NCBI GenBank assembly: GCA_009840005.1
Contig: VXOR01000057.1
Coordinates: 1 to 64,000 of the forward strand
DNA: 64,000 nt
Origin: Gemmatimonadota bacterium
GTDB lineage: Bacteria; Latescibacterota; UBA2968; UBA8231
Reading direction: 5' to 3'
Both the position numbers and the translations under genes were made by a program. Of the stretch, positions 17,198 to 25,367 are shown in pieces. The notes beneath the pieces were generated by a model. That model worked only from the letters and a program-made list of their open reading frames with translations. It was not told the origin of the DNA and did no database searches. Position 1 is the stretch's first letter; every line of letters starts with the position of its first letter.

Positions 17198-17739
17198 AGC
17201 TGCGCCTCGATCCATTGACGGGCACGGTTGAGCTGCTTTACCAGCCCCGTGCTGCTGTAAGTAGCCCCGGAAATGCCATCAACGTTTTCACCCAGCCGAA
17301 ACATCTCCCGCCCGCGTAGCTGCGCCAACAAGGGTGTGGGATCCACCGCCTTTCCCTGCACCTCCCACTCGTCGAGGACGAAGACGTGCTCGACAGTGCC
17401 GTCCTCGGCAAATACAGCACCAGCTAGCACGTCACGGCACACCGCACACGCAATATCGTGCCGGAAAATGACCAGCCGATAGGTCGCTTCTGCATGGTGC
17501 AGCCGATAGCTACGGACGACGCCAGACCGCGACTCCCTCACCGGGCTATACTCTGGTAGCCATTCGATCTCTTGAGTGTCCCCCAAGAATGCCATGTGTT
17601 TGGCGAGTTGCTCTACATCTGGGACAGCTTGCCAAGTGGAGCCACGCGCCGCCGCAATGCGTTCGGCTTCCCCCGGATACAGCCACACCAATACGCCGAG
17701 GAAGGCCAAGGATACGATATATAGGATATAGATGCTCAC
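17194..17739 (-). CDS. FMN-binding-domain membrane-anchored redox protein
   Basis: 181 aa with an N-terminal membrane segment (IYILYIVSLAFLGVLVWLY). The C-terminal region contains GENVDGISGATYSSTG, matching the SGAT(Y/I)SS flavinylation motif of FMN-binding domains (NqrC, RnfG, NosR, PceC types), where the following Thr/Ser is covalently linked to FMN by ApbE. A CxxC pair (IACAVCRD) near residue 98 is additional and could pass electrons or exchange disulphides. It overlaps both neighbours by 4 nt, so the three genes are translationally coupled. The likely role is electron transfer in the periplasm linked to the adjacent thioredoxin-like protein. Confidence 0.75.
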   Translation of the reverse strand: MSIYILYIVSLAFLGVLVWLYPGEAERIAAARGSTWQAVPDVEQLAKHMAFLGDTQEIEWLPEYSPVRESRSGVVRSYRLHHAEATYRLVIFRHDIACAVCRDVLAGAVFAEDGTVEHVFVLDEWEVQGKAVDPTPLLAQLRGREMFRLGENVDGISGATYSSTGLVKQLNRARQWIEAQL

Positions 17740-18230
17740 AGCGGAACAACCCCGAGATAGGCTGCTAACGCACTGAGAGCACTGATCCGGTATAAGTTCA
17801 TCCCCACTTTAGCCTTGAGCATGTACCGGAGTAGTAAGGAGACGCCGAGGAGTGCGGCCAATGCTGCGATGTACGAAACGACAAAAATGCCGCCATCCGT
17901 CGGTGGCCAGAGAATGGGACAGGCTTTATGGGGCAAGGCGGCGAGGGTTGCGCCGGCGATAAGGCTCGACCGAGCGGTGCCAAGACCGGCCAAGACAATC
18001 GCCAAGGAGATGCCGACCGCCGTAGCGAATGCATAGGTTGCGGAATATGCGCCGTGGTCGTAGGCACGCATCCCTAAGCCAACAAGCCCGAGTGCAACTA
18101 TGATTGAGTAGGAGACCGAAGGCTGCTGCTCGTCGCGAGTTTTTACCAGACCGATGCCAAAGAGCACGGCCATGATTGCGATCTCGCTGAGCGCCAGTAA
18201 AGAAAAATCCTGCCATAATGCGGTTGTCAT
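17736..18230 (-). CDS. MauE/DoxX-like polytopic membrane protein
   Basis: 164 aa with four or five hydrophobic helices, starting at the ATG at 18230. A single Cys-containing loop (LPHKACPILWPPTDGG) lies in the middle. Size and topology resemble MauE or DoxX-family redox membrane partners, which accompany MauD-type thioredoxins, but no diagnostic motif is certain. It is the first gene of the operon that runs on to the FMN-binding, thioredoxin-like and six-cysteine peptide genes. Confidence 0.55.
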   Translation of the reverse strand: MTTALWQDFSLLALSEIAIMAVLFGIGLVKTRDEQQPSVSYSIIVALGLVGLGMRAYDHGAYSATYAFATAVGISLAIVLAGLGTARSSLIAGATLAALPHKACPILWPPTDGGIFVVSYIAALAALLGVSLLLRYMLKAKVGMNLYRISALSALAAYLGVVPL

Positions 18231-18284
18231 CGATAGTTCGTTTCCTCAAGGGGCTGTGTTGAACTTTAAGATGACGTAAGTCTA

Positions 18285-18350
18285 ATAAAAAAAAAAACTT
18301 AGGAGTCAAGTACTTTTTTAATTTTTTAAAAAAAAGGTACTCAAGTCGCG
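18285..18350. repeat. AT-rich inverted repeat upstream of the redox operon
   Basis: The arms AGTCAAGTACTTTTTT and AAAAAAAAGGTACTCAAGT flank a short AT centre, and an A-tract precedes them. It lies 55-120 nt upstream of the ATG at 18230. It could hold the promoter of the minus-strand operon or act as a transcription block between the divergent units. Confidence 0.45.
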
Positions 18351-18361
18351 TTCAGTCCGAT

Positions 18362-18490
18362 TCAAGCAAAGGCGTTGAGTATCTCTTCCACTGATAGATA
18401 CACCACCGGCATTTCTACGACTTGCCCGTCTCTCCCAGCGTCCGGCTCTAGACGATAAACTCGCCGCCTAGAGCCGGATCGGGCGGCAAT
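18362..18490 (-). other. Short open frame remnant plus hairpin
   Basis: About 43 codons without a start, ending in VVYLSVEEILNAFA and a stop. It looks like the C-terminus of a decayed gene, family not recognised. An 11-bp perfect inverted repeat (TCCGGCTCTAG with CTAGAGCCGGA, 18441-18478) lies within it. The rest of 18491-18648 shows nothing else I can support. Confidence 0.35.
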
Positions 18491-18648
18491 CTATCCGAGG
18501 ATGCAGTTTCTGGATACATGTAGGACTGCGACTTCGCCAGGAAATATAGAGCGGCTTGGAGATGTTGGGACACGGTCTCATCTTATTGTCAATGCGATAG
18601 AACAGAGCTATTGTAAACTCGGACCCCATAACCGAAGGAGAAACAACC

Positions 18649-18882
18649 ATGAGTGAACCCATTACGCCGCAGCAAGACCACGACCGCCGTATAGGACGTT
18701 TGGAAGGCATCGCCGAGCAGTTGGACCGCCGCTTAGACGACCTTCAGCGCACCATGACCGCCCGCATGGACGCCCTTGAACGCGCCATTGCCGACCTACG
18801 AGCTACCAACCGCTGGATTATTGGTATTCTGTTCGGCGTAGTCGGCCTACAACTTACCATCCTATTGAAGGTGCTGAACTAA
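18649..18882 (+). CDS. Small coiled-coil, C-terminally membrane-anchored protein (paralogue)
   Basis: 77 aa, preceded by GAAGGAG. It is nearly the same as the protein at 14455-14667: the opening MSEPIT, the DHDRRIGRLEGIAEQLDRRL block and the last 18 residues (ILFGVVGLQLTILLKVLN) are identical. The variable middle here is longer (MTARMDALERAIADL) and keeps heptad spacing. It lies 48 nt before a PpiC lipoprotein gene. The function is unknown. Confidence 0.7.
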   Translation: MSEPITPQQDHDRRIGRLEGIAEQLDRRLDDLQRTMTARMDALERAIADLRATNRWIIGILFGVVGLQLTILLKVLN

Positions 18883-18929
18883 TCGTCGGCCCTATCCTAC
18901 GCTGCCATTTTGATCGGCACGGAGGCACA

Positions 18930-20798
18930 ATGGTAATCCGCTTATGCCTGTTGACATGCGCTCCATTCCTCGCCCTTGCCTGTGCAGTGCAAGAGCCGGA
19001 TAATAAGCCGCTGGCCCAAGTCGACACTGAGCTAATCACCGAGCGAGACTATCGCAGTTTCGTCGCCGGCCTGCCCGAATGGACCAAGAGCGCGGTCGAA
19101 GGCGGCGACCAAGTGCGCGACTACCTGCAATCCCTCGTCGACCGCGCGCTCATCTTGCGCGCAGCGCGAGCGCAGCAGGTGGAGCAAAACCCGGCCGTGC
19201 AAAAAAACATGGAAGTGGCCCTGCGGCTGAAAGTGGGTCAGGCGATGGAACAGCGCTACATCCGACCTGCCGTTTCGGTCAGCGAATCAGAACTGCGGCG
19301 CGAATTCGCCGCGCAGGGATGGGAACGGCAGCTCAAGATCGCCCACATTTTCGCACGGACGCAGGCGCGGGCCGAAGCGGCCCTAGCCGCCCTGCAAGCG
19401 GGCCGGGCCTTTGCAGAAGTGGCGCACGAGTTTTCGCAAAATCGCACCACTGCGGCACACGGCGGGGAAAAGCCTTACTATTACAGCCGCATCAATGCCA
19501 TTCCGGCCGTGCGCGATTCCCTGTTCAGCCTGCCCAAGGGCGCAATATCCGCGATCCTCCCCGTTCCCAAGGGATACGAGATTTTCAAAATTCTCGACGA
19601 GCGCACGGCTTCCTATGAGCAAATGCGGCCACAAATTCTCAAGGCCGTTATGCGAGAGCGGTTGCAGGCGCGGCGGCGGGCGTACATCGATTCGCTCGCC
19701 GAGCAATTCCAATGGCAGGTAGTTTCGGAAAGCATGGACCGGCTCACACGCATCTTGCACAGCAGCGCGCAAGAAGGCGACAAGAAGGTATTCTACCTCT
19801 CGGAGGCTGACGCCGCGGCCGCCCTGTACACGTACCAAGGCGGCGCAATCAGCTTGGGAGAAGCAGTGAGTCGCTCGCAGTTCATCCGCCAAGGCCGGTA
19901 TGTAGAAGACAGCTTGAAGGTGGCATCCTACTTGGAGCGCGACGTGAAGGTGCCACAGCTTCTCCTGCTGCAAGGGCGCGCCTTGGGGATCGATCAGGAG
20001 CCGGCGATCGCCGACTGGCTCGCGCGCAAAAAGGAAGAAATCCTCATCCGCGAAATGCGACGCCGCGCCACGGCGAACCAGAAGCCGGTGACCGAGCAAG
20101 AGATGCGCGCTCACTACGAAGCGCACCCGAGGAGTTACCAGACTTCGTCCATGGTAGAGGTCGTGGAAATACAGGTCGAGGAAGAGGCCCAAGCGCGAGA
20201 ATTGCTATCCCAGATACGCGCCGACCGGCAGCGAGCCGCGTCGCTAATCTCCCTCCTCGCCGAGATAAAAAAGAACGGACGCGAGGTGAGCGCGTTGCAG
20301 ACCCTCAACGATGAACTCGCGGTATATGGCTGGCTCAAGCAGCGTCTCAGCGACCCACTGGGCGCGGCAAAAGTCGCCGAGAAAATTGCAAACGCGGCCG
20401 AACCGACAGACCTCGCCGAGACCTACATCGCGCGCCAGTTCGCGGCCTTCTACAGCGTGCGCCACGGCAGCCGCGAGGCCGCAGGTCTCTACCAACTCTA
20501 TTGGCACGATACATCGCACTTTGGCCCTCTAGTCAAAGCGGCCATGGAGGCCGAGGTCGGCGCACTCATCGGTCCGCTAGAACACCACGGCCTGTACTCG
20601 ATCGCCAAAATCGTTGGGCGCGCCGAATCGGGACGGCAGCCCTTTGCGGAAGTGCAAAAGCGCATCGAACACACCCTGCGGCGCAACCGCGAAAACGAAT
20701 TGTTCGGGCAGTGGCTGCAAGCGCTGCGCGCCGACGCCGCGGACGAAGTGGTCTTCTTCGACGACAACATCGAAGCACTGGGGCAGGACGCGCCGTGA
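18930..20798 (+). CDS. Lipoprotein with PpiC/SurA-type peptidyl-prolyl isomerase domains
   Basis: 622 aa. The N-terminus ends in the lipobox LALAC (Cys18), so it is a lipoprotein of the periplasmic face. SurA-like N-terminal helices (about 30-130) are followed by a parvulin domain (about 130-235: KIAHIFARTQ, AAHGGEKPYYYS, GYEIFKILDER). A second, more degenerate rotamase-like region is near 510-590 (LIGPLEHHGLYSIAKIVGR). By family it assists folding of outer-membrane or secreted proteins. Its stop overlaps the GTG of the first ABC permease gene (GTGA), an unusual partnership that suggests it matures components of that system. A related lipoprotein is at 40343-42019. Confidence 0.82.
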   Translation: MVIRLCLLTCAPFLALACAVQEPDNKPLAQVDTELITERDYRSFVAGLPEWTKSAVEGGDQVRDYLQSLVDRALILRAARAQQVEQNPAVQKNMEVALRLKVGQAMEQRYIRPAVSVSESELRREFAAQGWERQLKIAHIFARTQARAEAALAALQAGRAFAEVAHEFSQNRTTAAHGGEKPYYYSRINAIPAVRDSLFSLPKGAISAILPVPKGYEIFKILDERTASYEQMRPQILKAVMRERLQARRRAYIDSLAEQFQWQVVSESMDRLTRILHSSAQEGDKKVFYLSEADAAAALYTYQGGAISLGEAVSRSQFIRQGRYVEDSLKVASYLERDVKVPQLLLLQGRALGIDQEPAIADWLARKKEEILIREMRRRATANQKPVTEQEMRAHYEAHPRSYQTSSMVEVVEIQVEEEAQARELLSQIRADRQRAASLISLLAEIKKNGREVSALQTLNDELAVYGWLKQRLSDPLGAAKVAEKIANAAEPTDLAETYIARQFAAFYSVRHGSREAAGLYQLYWHDTSHFGPLVKAAMEAEVGALIGPLEHHGLYSIAKIVGRAESGRQPFAEVQKRIEHTLRRNRENELFGQWLQALRADAADEVVFFDDNIEALGQDAP

Positions 20799-21673
20799 TC
20801 CAACGCGAACTTCGCAAGCTAATTGTGCCCCTGCTCGGGCCGGCGCTCGTACTGCACATCGCGTTCTTTGTGCTGCCGGTGTGCAATGCCTTCTACTATT
20901 CGCTGACTTCCTGGTCGGGAGTCTCGCCGGAAAAAGAGTACATCGGCCTCGCCAATTTTGTGCGCGCCTTTGGCGATCACACTTTTCTCACGGCCCTAGA
21001 GAACGTCTTTTTGTTCGGCATCCTCGGGTTCTTAGTCGTTTTTCCACTGAGCCTGCTGTTCGCGGTGATTCTCTCCAAAAAGCCGCCCTTTGCCGGCTTT
21101 CTCAAATTCGTCGTCTTTGCCCCCACCCTGCTCTCGGTCGTGGTCACTGCCGTGCTGTGGGGCAGCATCTACAACCCGGTCATCGGCCTGCTCAACGAAA
21201 CCCTGCGCAGCGTCGGGCTAGACGCGCTCACCCGTCCCTGGTTGGGCAGTCGCCACAACGCCCTGCCGGCCATTGCCGTCGCCATGATCTGGCAGGGACT
21301 GGGCACCTATGTGATCCTATTTTTGGCGGGCTTGCAAAAGATCCCGCTCAGTTTTTACGAGTCCGCCGAGCTGGATGGGGCCAATGCTTGGCAACAATTT
21401 TGGCACGTGACCCTGCCGCTGCTGTGGGACGTCGTGCAGATTCTGGTAATTTTCTGGATCATCGGTGCCTTTCAGGCTTTTGCCCTCATCTTCGTCATCA
21501 CGCGCGGCTATCCCAACGTCATCGAAGTGCTGGGAACCTACATTTATTGGGCCGGTTTTCAAGGGCAGAGCATCGGCTACGCCTCGGCCATGGGGGTCGT
21601 CATGTTCTTCTTCGTATTGGCGTTTAGCCTCGCGGTCAATCGCCTGATGCGCCGCGAGAGCGTGGAATACTAA
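20795..21673 (+). CDS. Sugar ABC transporter permease, MalF/MsmF type
   Basis: 292 aa from the GTG at 20795, which overlaps the previous stop. The open frame extending further upstream is a shadow of the PpiC gene. Six membrane segments are visible, and the EAA loop for ATPase docking is YESAELDGANAWQQFWHVTLP near residue 190. It is a family 1 carbohydrate-uptake (CUT1) permease and pairs with 21676-22503. No ATPase gene is adjacent. Confidence 0.9.
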   Translation: MIQRELRKLIVPLLGPALVLHIAFFVLPVCNAFYYSLTSWSGVSPEKEYIGLANFVRAFGDHTFLTALENVFLFGILGFLVVFPLSLLFAVILSKKPPFAGFLKFVVFAPTLLSVVVTAVLWGSIYNPVIGLLNETLRSVGLDALTRPWLGSRHNALPAIAVAMIWQGLGTYVILFLAGLQKIPLSFYESAELDGANAWQQFWHVTLPLLWDVVQILVIFWIIGAFQAFALIFVITRGYPNVIEVLGTYIYWAGFQGQSIGYASAMGVVMFFFVLAFSLAVNRLMRRESVEY

Positions 21674-21675
21674 AG

Positions 21676-22503
21676 ATGCGCCGCTTGCCCAAACTGCTGG
21701 CCATTCTGTTCATGGGGGGCTATTGCCTGAGTTCCCTAATCGCCCTCTTCTGGGTCGCCTATACCTCCTTTAAGACCAATCCCGAGTTCTTCGCCAGCAC
21801 CTGGTCCTTGCCAGCCGAATTGCGTTGGAGCAATTACGCGTACGCGTGGGACAACGCCGAAATCGGCCGCTACTTTTTTAACACGGCCTATATCACCGCG
21901 CTCGCCACGAGTGGCACCCTAGTGGCATCTGCAATGGCGGCGTATGTCCTATCGCGGGTGGCCTTCCGGTTCAGTCGATTCACCTTCTATCTCTTCCTGT
22001 CGGCCATGATGGTGCCGCCCATGCTGTACCTCTTCCCGCTCTTTGTGCAGATGCGGCACTTACACCTGACCAACAGCCACTTTGGTTTGATCGTGCTCTA
22101 CATCGCCACCGGGCTACCCTTTTCGATCTTTGTCCTGACGGGTTTTTTTCGCACCCTGCCGACCGAAATGGAAGAGGCCGCGCTGATCGACGGGGCCTCG
22201 CCGTGGCGGACCTTCTGGACGATCGCGCTGCCCCTCGCCAAACCCGGGCTAATCGCGGTCTCCATCTTCAACTGCATCAACTACTGGAACGAGTTTTTCT
22301 GGTCGCTCATCCTCCTCCGCACCGGCAAGCTCTACACGCTGGCCCGCGGCCTGCAAACCCTGTTCTGGAACATGTCAACCGAATCGCGTTGGACCGAGTT
22401 ATTTGCCGGTCTAGTAATCGTCATGCTACCTCTGATCGTGGTGTTCATCCTGTTGCAGAACCGCATAACAGAGGGCCTGACCGTCGGCGCATTAAAGGGC
22501 TAA
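21676..22503 (+). CDS. Sugar ABC transporter permease, MalG/MsmG type
   Basis: 275 aa, starting 2 nt after the partner permease stop. Six membrane segments are visible, and the EAA motif is EEAALIDGASPWRTFWTIAL near residue 165. As the second inner-membrane half of the CUT1 importer it would receive sugar from the binding protein encoded next. The substrate cannot be derived from sequence; oligosaccharides are usual for the family. Confidence 0.92.
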   Translation: MRRLPKLLAILFMGGYCLSSLIALFWVAYTSFKTNPEFFASTWSLPAELRWSNYAYAWDNAEIGRYFFNTAYITALATSGTLVASAMAAYVLSRVAFRFSRFTFYLFLSAMMVPPMLYLFPLFVQMRHLHLTNSHFGLIVLYIATGLPFSIFVLTGFFRTLPTEMEEAALIDGASPWRTFWTIALPLAKPGLIAVSIFNCINYWNEFFWSLILLRTGKLYTLARGLQTLFWNMSTESRWTELFAGLVIVMLPLIVVFILLQNRITEGLTVGALKG

Positions 22504-22505
22504 TC

Positions 22506-23816
22506 GTGGAGCGCAGAGACTTTCTCAAATACATGGCCGCTTCGGCCCTCGCCAGTGGATGCGGCCGGTACCTGCCCGGGGAAAACGTGCTGGAGATCGC
22601 CAACCTCCAGCCGCCCGCGGCCCAAGTGCCGATCAATCAACTCATGTGGCGGGCCATAGAACGCTTCCGCGAGACGCACCCAGAAGTCCACGTCGAGCCA
22701 GCCAGCGGCGGCGGCGGCGGCTACCAAGAATTAATGATCCGCGTCATGGAGGGTCACCCGCCGGACATCATGTCCTTTGCCACGGCCGAGACCGGCCTTA
22801 CTTACGCCTACGTCGAACAGGGGCACGTCCTCGATATAACCGAGCACCTCCAGCGTCCCTCGTGGGATACCCCAGGCAAGACTTGGTTGGAGACCCTCGA
22901 CCCGCTCTACCGAGGGCCACTGACGTACAAAGGCCGCTTCTACGCCATCCCCCAAAACGTGATTTCCCTCCAGGTGTATTGCAACGCCGAGCTGTACCAA
23001 CGCGCCGGTGCGGACCTCAATCCGCAGACTTGGGACCAGTTTATCGACAACTGTGAGCGCCTCAAACGCGCCGGTATAGTCCCCATCACCCAAGACGGCA
23101 TCCACTGGTACACGAGCTGGTGGTTCGATCACTTAGCCCAGCGCATCCTCGGCGCCGACAAGGTGCGCCAAGCCTTCCGCGATCCCCAGCGCCGGACCCC
23201 ATGGACCGAACCCGGATTTCTCCAAGCCGCTCGCATGATCGAACAGATGCTGGATGGGGAGTATTTCGCAGAGGGATTTGCCGGCCTCAATCACATCGAG
23301 TCCGAGCTTTTGTTCTGGCAGAGGCGAGCGGCGACCGTCTTTGTCGGCAGTTGGTTTACCAGCGGCCGAACCGCAGTAATCGGGAAGGACTTTCCCTTGT
23401 ACGCCTTTCGCTTTCCCGCAGTCCAAGGCGGGCGCGGGAATCCGCACGACTTGATCGGCACGGTCAACACCCAGAGCATCCCCGCTCTGGCCCGCCAGCC
23501 CGAACGAGCGGCGGAATTTCTGCGCTTGGTCAACAGCCGCTGGTTCCAAGAGCAGATGGTGCAACAGGCCCAGATGATCAGCCCGCTTACGGGCATGCCA
23601 CTGCCCGGCATCCAACAAGGCTTAGATCAGATCCTCGCCGAGACCAAGCAATTCTACTCATTTTCTTTTGGATTAGAAGGGGCGCACCCGTTCTTGTATC
23701 GCCAATACTGGAACGAGTGGAATCAGTTCATGGTGGCGCGCGAACTATCAGCCACCCAACTCGTGGAAAATCTCGAAAACATCTTTACTCGTTATTACGG
23801 GCACTTCGCGGCCTAG
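22506..23816 (+). CDS. Extracellular solute-binding lipoprotein of the sugar ABC importer
   Basis: 436 aa from the GTG at 22506; the longer open frame upstream is a shadow of the permease gene. The N-terminus RRDFLKYMAASALASGC combines a twin-arginine-like motif with a lipobox. The mature protein fits family 1 solute-binding proteins (DIMSFATAETG, GRFYAIPQNVISLQVYCN, KRAGIVPITQ, AATVFVGSWF). It captures sugar for the permeases at 20795-22503. Most CUT1 operons of this kind use a shared MsmK/UgpC-type ATPase encoded elsewhere, which fits the missing ATPase gene. Confidence 0.88.
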   Translation: MERRDFLKYMAASALASGCGRYLPGENVLEIANLQPPAAQVPINQLMWRAIERFRETHPEVHVEPASGGGGGYQELMIRVMEGHPPDIMSFATAETGLTYAYVEQGHVLDITEHLQRPSWDTPGKTWLETLDPLYRGPLTYKGRFYAIPQNVISLQVYCNAELYQRAGADLNPQTWDQFIDNCERLKRAGIVPITQDGIHWYTSWWFDHLAQRILGADKVRQAFRDPQRRTPWTEPGFLQAARMIEQMLDGEYFAEGFAGLNHIESELLFWQRRAATVFVGSWFTSGRTAVIGKDFPLYAFRFPAVQGGRGNPHDLIGTVNTQSIPALARQPERAAEFLRLVNSRWFQEQMVQQAQMISPLTGMPLPGIQQGLDQILAETKQFYSFSFGLEGAHPFLYRQYWNEWNQFMVARELSATQLVENLENIFTRYYGHFAA

Positions 23817-23931
23817 CAGACCATGCTGACGATGCGGTGCAGGTTTGTAGGATAATGAGGAGTAATTGCATTTCTTATATTTGCATTTGAACGTACCTTT
23901 AACATAGACTTTCAAATTTTGGTTCAATGCG

Positions 23932-24260
23932 ATGAAGCCAACGCTGTATCTTGAAACGACCATTCCCAGTTACTATACGGCACGCCTAGGCCGCGACGTT
24001 ATCGTCTTGGCGCATCAAGAAATCACGCGGATGTGGTGGGAACAGCGATTGTCTGCGTTCGAGATCTACATTTCCCCAGTGGTGCTTGAAGAAGCTCACC
24101 AAGGTGATCAAGAAGCCGCCCGGAAGCGCCTAGACGTTCTCGCCCCGTTTTCAGTTCTCAAAGCCACATCAGCCATTGAACGGCTTGCGGAGACGTATAT
24201 GACCCGATTATCTGTACGCCGGAAGAACTCATGGGGATAGAGGAAGCTGACCATGTATGA
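23932..24260 (+). pseudogene. PIN-domain (VapC-like) toxin gene with internal deletion and frame change
   Basis: The first 88 codons read as a typical PIN-domain start (LYLETTIPSYYTA, VVLEEAHQGDQEAA). After AETYM the frame shifts to a wrong tail and stops at 24240. The adjacent frame continues PIICTPEELMG and stops at 24260, overlapping the ATG of 24253-24444, which is how intact relatives end as I recall them. The middle of the domain, including the asparagine and the acidic residue of the active site, is missing. It is read as a decayed toxin. Confidence 0.72.
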
Positions 24261-24444
24261 AGATCCGATTGTAGTAGAAGTCCGCAAAGCTGGGCAGGTC
24301 CTTGCAGAGCAGGCCGATGGCGATCTGCACACCTTCTTCGAGAATCTTCGGGAAGTCCAGCAAAACTACCAAGATCGGTTGGTACAGGCTCCTTTGGGTC
24401 CATCTCAAGAGACTAGCCTTGATCTTCTAAATGCTGAATCATAG
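24253..24444 (+). CDS. Small partner protein of the PIN-domain gene
   Basis: 63 aa starting MYEDPIVVEVRKAGQ. Small acidic proteins opening with this motif commonly follow PIN-domain genes of the same subtype and may be their antitoxin partners; this is from family memory. The frame overlaps the ancestral end of the toxin gene by 8 nt. The C-terminal third (APLGPSQETSLDLLNAES) looks less conserved and runs into a hicB fragment, so the end may be altered. Confidence 0.5.
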   Translation: MYEDPIVVEVRKAGQVLAEQADGDLHTFFENLREVQQNYQDRLVQAPLGPSQETSLDLLNAES

Positions 24445-24502
24445 AGGCTATACGGGCCACGTCGAGTTCGACGACGAGGTGGGTCTCTTTCACGTCGAGG
24501 TG
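24431..24502 (+). pseudogene. hicB N-terminal remnant
   Basis: Starting at ATG 24431 the frame reads MLNHRGYTGHVEFDDEVG followed by LFHVEV, a clear HicB-type opening (compare YKGYLGVVSFDPE in the intact hicB at 4024-4353). It then runs into antisense of the amidohydrolase gene. Only about 24 codons remain, and no hicA is adjacent. Confidence 0.6.
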
Positions 24503-25333
24503 CTATGCTCCGTCGCGGTCGATCCACTTATAGGCGGCTTTGGCGTTGCGCCAGAAGTATTTCTCCGTCGCCTCTGCGCCGCGCGCAGTAAAATACGTCA
24601 TCACCAAGCGCTGTATGTCGGCGTACTCGCGGCCACTGCGGTCGGATACCGGCCAGTCGCTGCCGTAAATCAGCCGGTCCTCTCCGAACATATCCCATAG
24701 TGCGTCGAGCACCGGAGCGTAAAAGTCCACATCCGTCGGCGCTGGCTTGACTTGACTGCGCAAATCCATCAGCCCCGACACCTTGCAATAAACCTGCGGA
24801 TGGGCCGCGGCCTGGCGCATCAATTCCAGCCGCGCCGGATCGGGAGGCCCTCCGTCGATGGAGATGCCGCCGATGTGGTTGACGACAATGCGCAACTCGG
24901 GAAAGCGCTCTGCCAGCGCGGGCACGCCCTCGTGTAAACCCGTGTCTAGCTCTAGATCGTTGGCTATCAGCATTTCAGCGGCAGCCAAGCCGTGACTTTC
25001 CGCTACATCGACGCGGGCGCGGATGCCGACGAAAGCCGGATCGGCGGCAAAGCGCTCCAAGTGAGCGGCAAACTCCGGGTCGTCAGGCTCGAGGTGGCCG
25101 ACCAAACCCACGATGAATGGGTCGGTGGCAGCCAAATCGAGCACCCACTGATTGTCCTCAACCCACGGGCTGCACTCGACCATGACCGTACCCGTTACGC
25201 CCTCGGGCACGGCTAGGGCCTTGTAGTCTTCGGGCAGCGCACGCCGATAGAGAATCTCGTCGTCTTTTTCCGGCCAAGGCACGCCTTGAGGTCGGAACGG
25301 ATCGTAGAAATGGGTGTGGGTATCAATAATCAT
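24503..25333 (-). CDS. Amidohydrolase-2 family metal-dependent hydrolase
   Basis: 276 aa from the ATG at 25333, which has AGGAG 8 nt upstream; an upstream in-frame extension to 25426 overlaps the next gene. The N-terminus MIIDTHTHFYD carries the HxH metal ligands. IVVNHIGG near residue 165 and IYGSDWPVSD near 228 supply the later His and Asp. These features fit the TIM-barrel amidohydrolase-2 group (L-fuconolactonase, dicarboxylic lactonase and decarboxylase types), so lactone hydrolysis in sugar catabolism is plausible. It lies 34 nt downstream of a CBM9-like gene. Cytoplasmic. Confidence 0.82.
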   Translation of the reverse strand: MIIDTHTHFYDPFRPQGVPWPEKDDEILYRRALPEDYKALAVPEGVTGTVMVECSPWVEDNQWVLDLAATDPFIVGLVGHLEPDDPEFAAHLERFAADPAFVGIRARVDVAESHGLAAAEMLIANDLELDTGLHEGVPALAERFPELRIVVNHIGGISIDGGPPDPARLELMRQAAAHPQVYCKVSGLMDLRSQVKPAPTDVDFYAPVLDALWDMFGEDRLIYGSDWPVSDRSGREYADIQRLVMTYFTARGAEATEKYFWRNAKAAYKWIDRDGA

Positions 25334-25367
25334 CGAAATCGCTCCTTTTTTGAGTATGCCACGTAGC

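Noticed and set aside
20501..20794. Upstream extension of the first ABC permease
   Set aside because: It is out-of-frame PpiC coding sequence; GTG 20795 overlaps the PpiC stop and begins the first permease helix region.
22203..22505. Upstream extension of the solute-binding protein
   Set aside because: It is out-of-frame permease sequence; GTG 22506 starts directly before the RRDFLK signal.
24503..24700. Continuation of the hicB-like frame to 89 codons
   Set aside because: After about 24 codons the frame is the reverse complement of the amidohydrolase C-terminus; only the stub is HicB-like.
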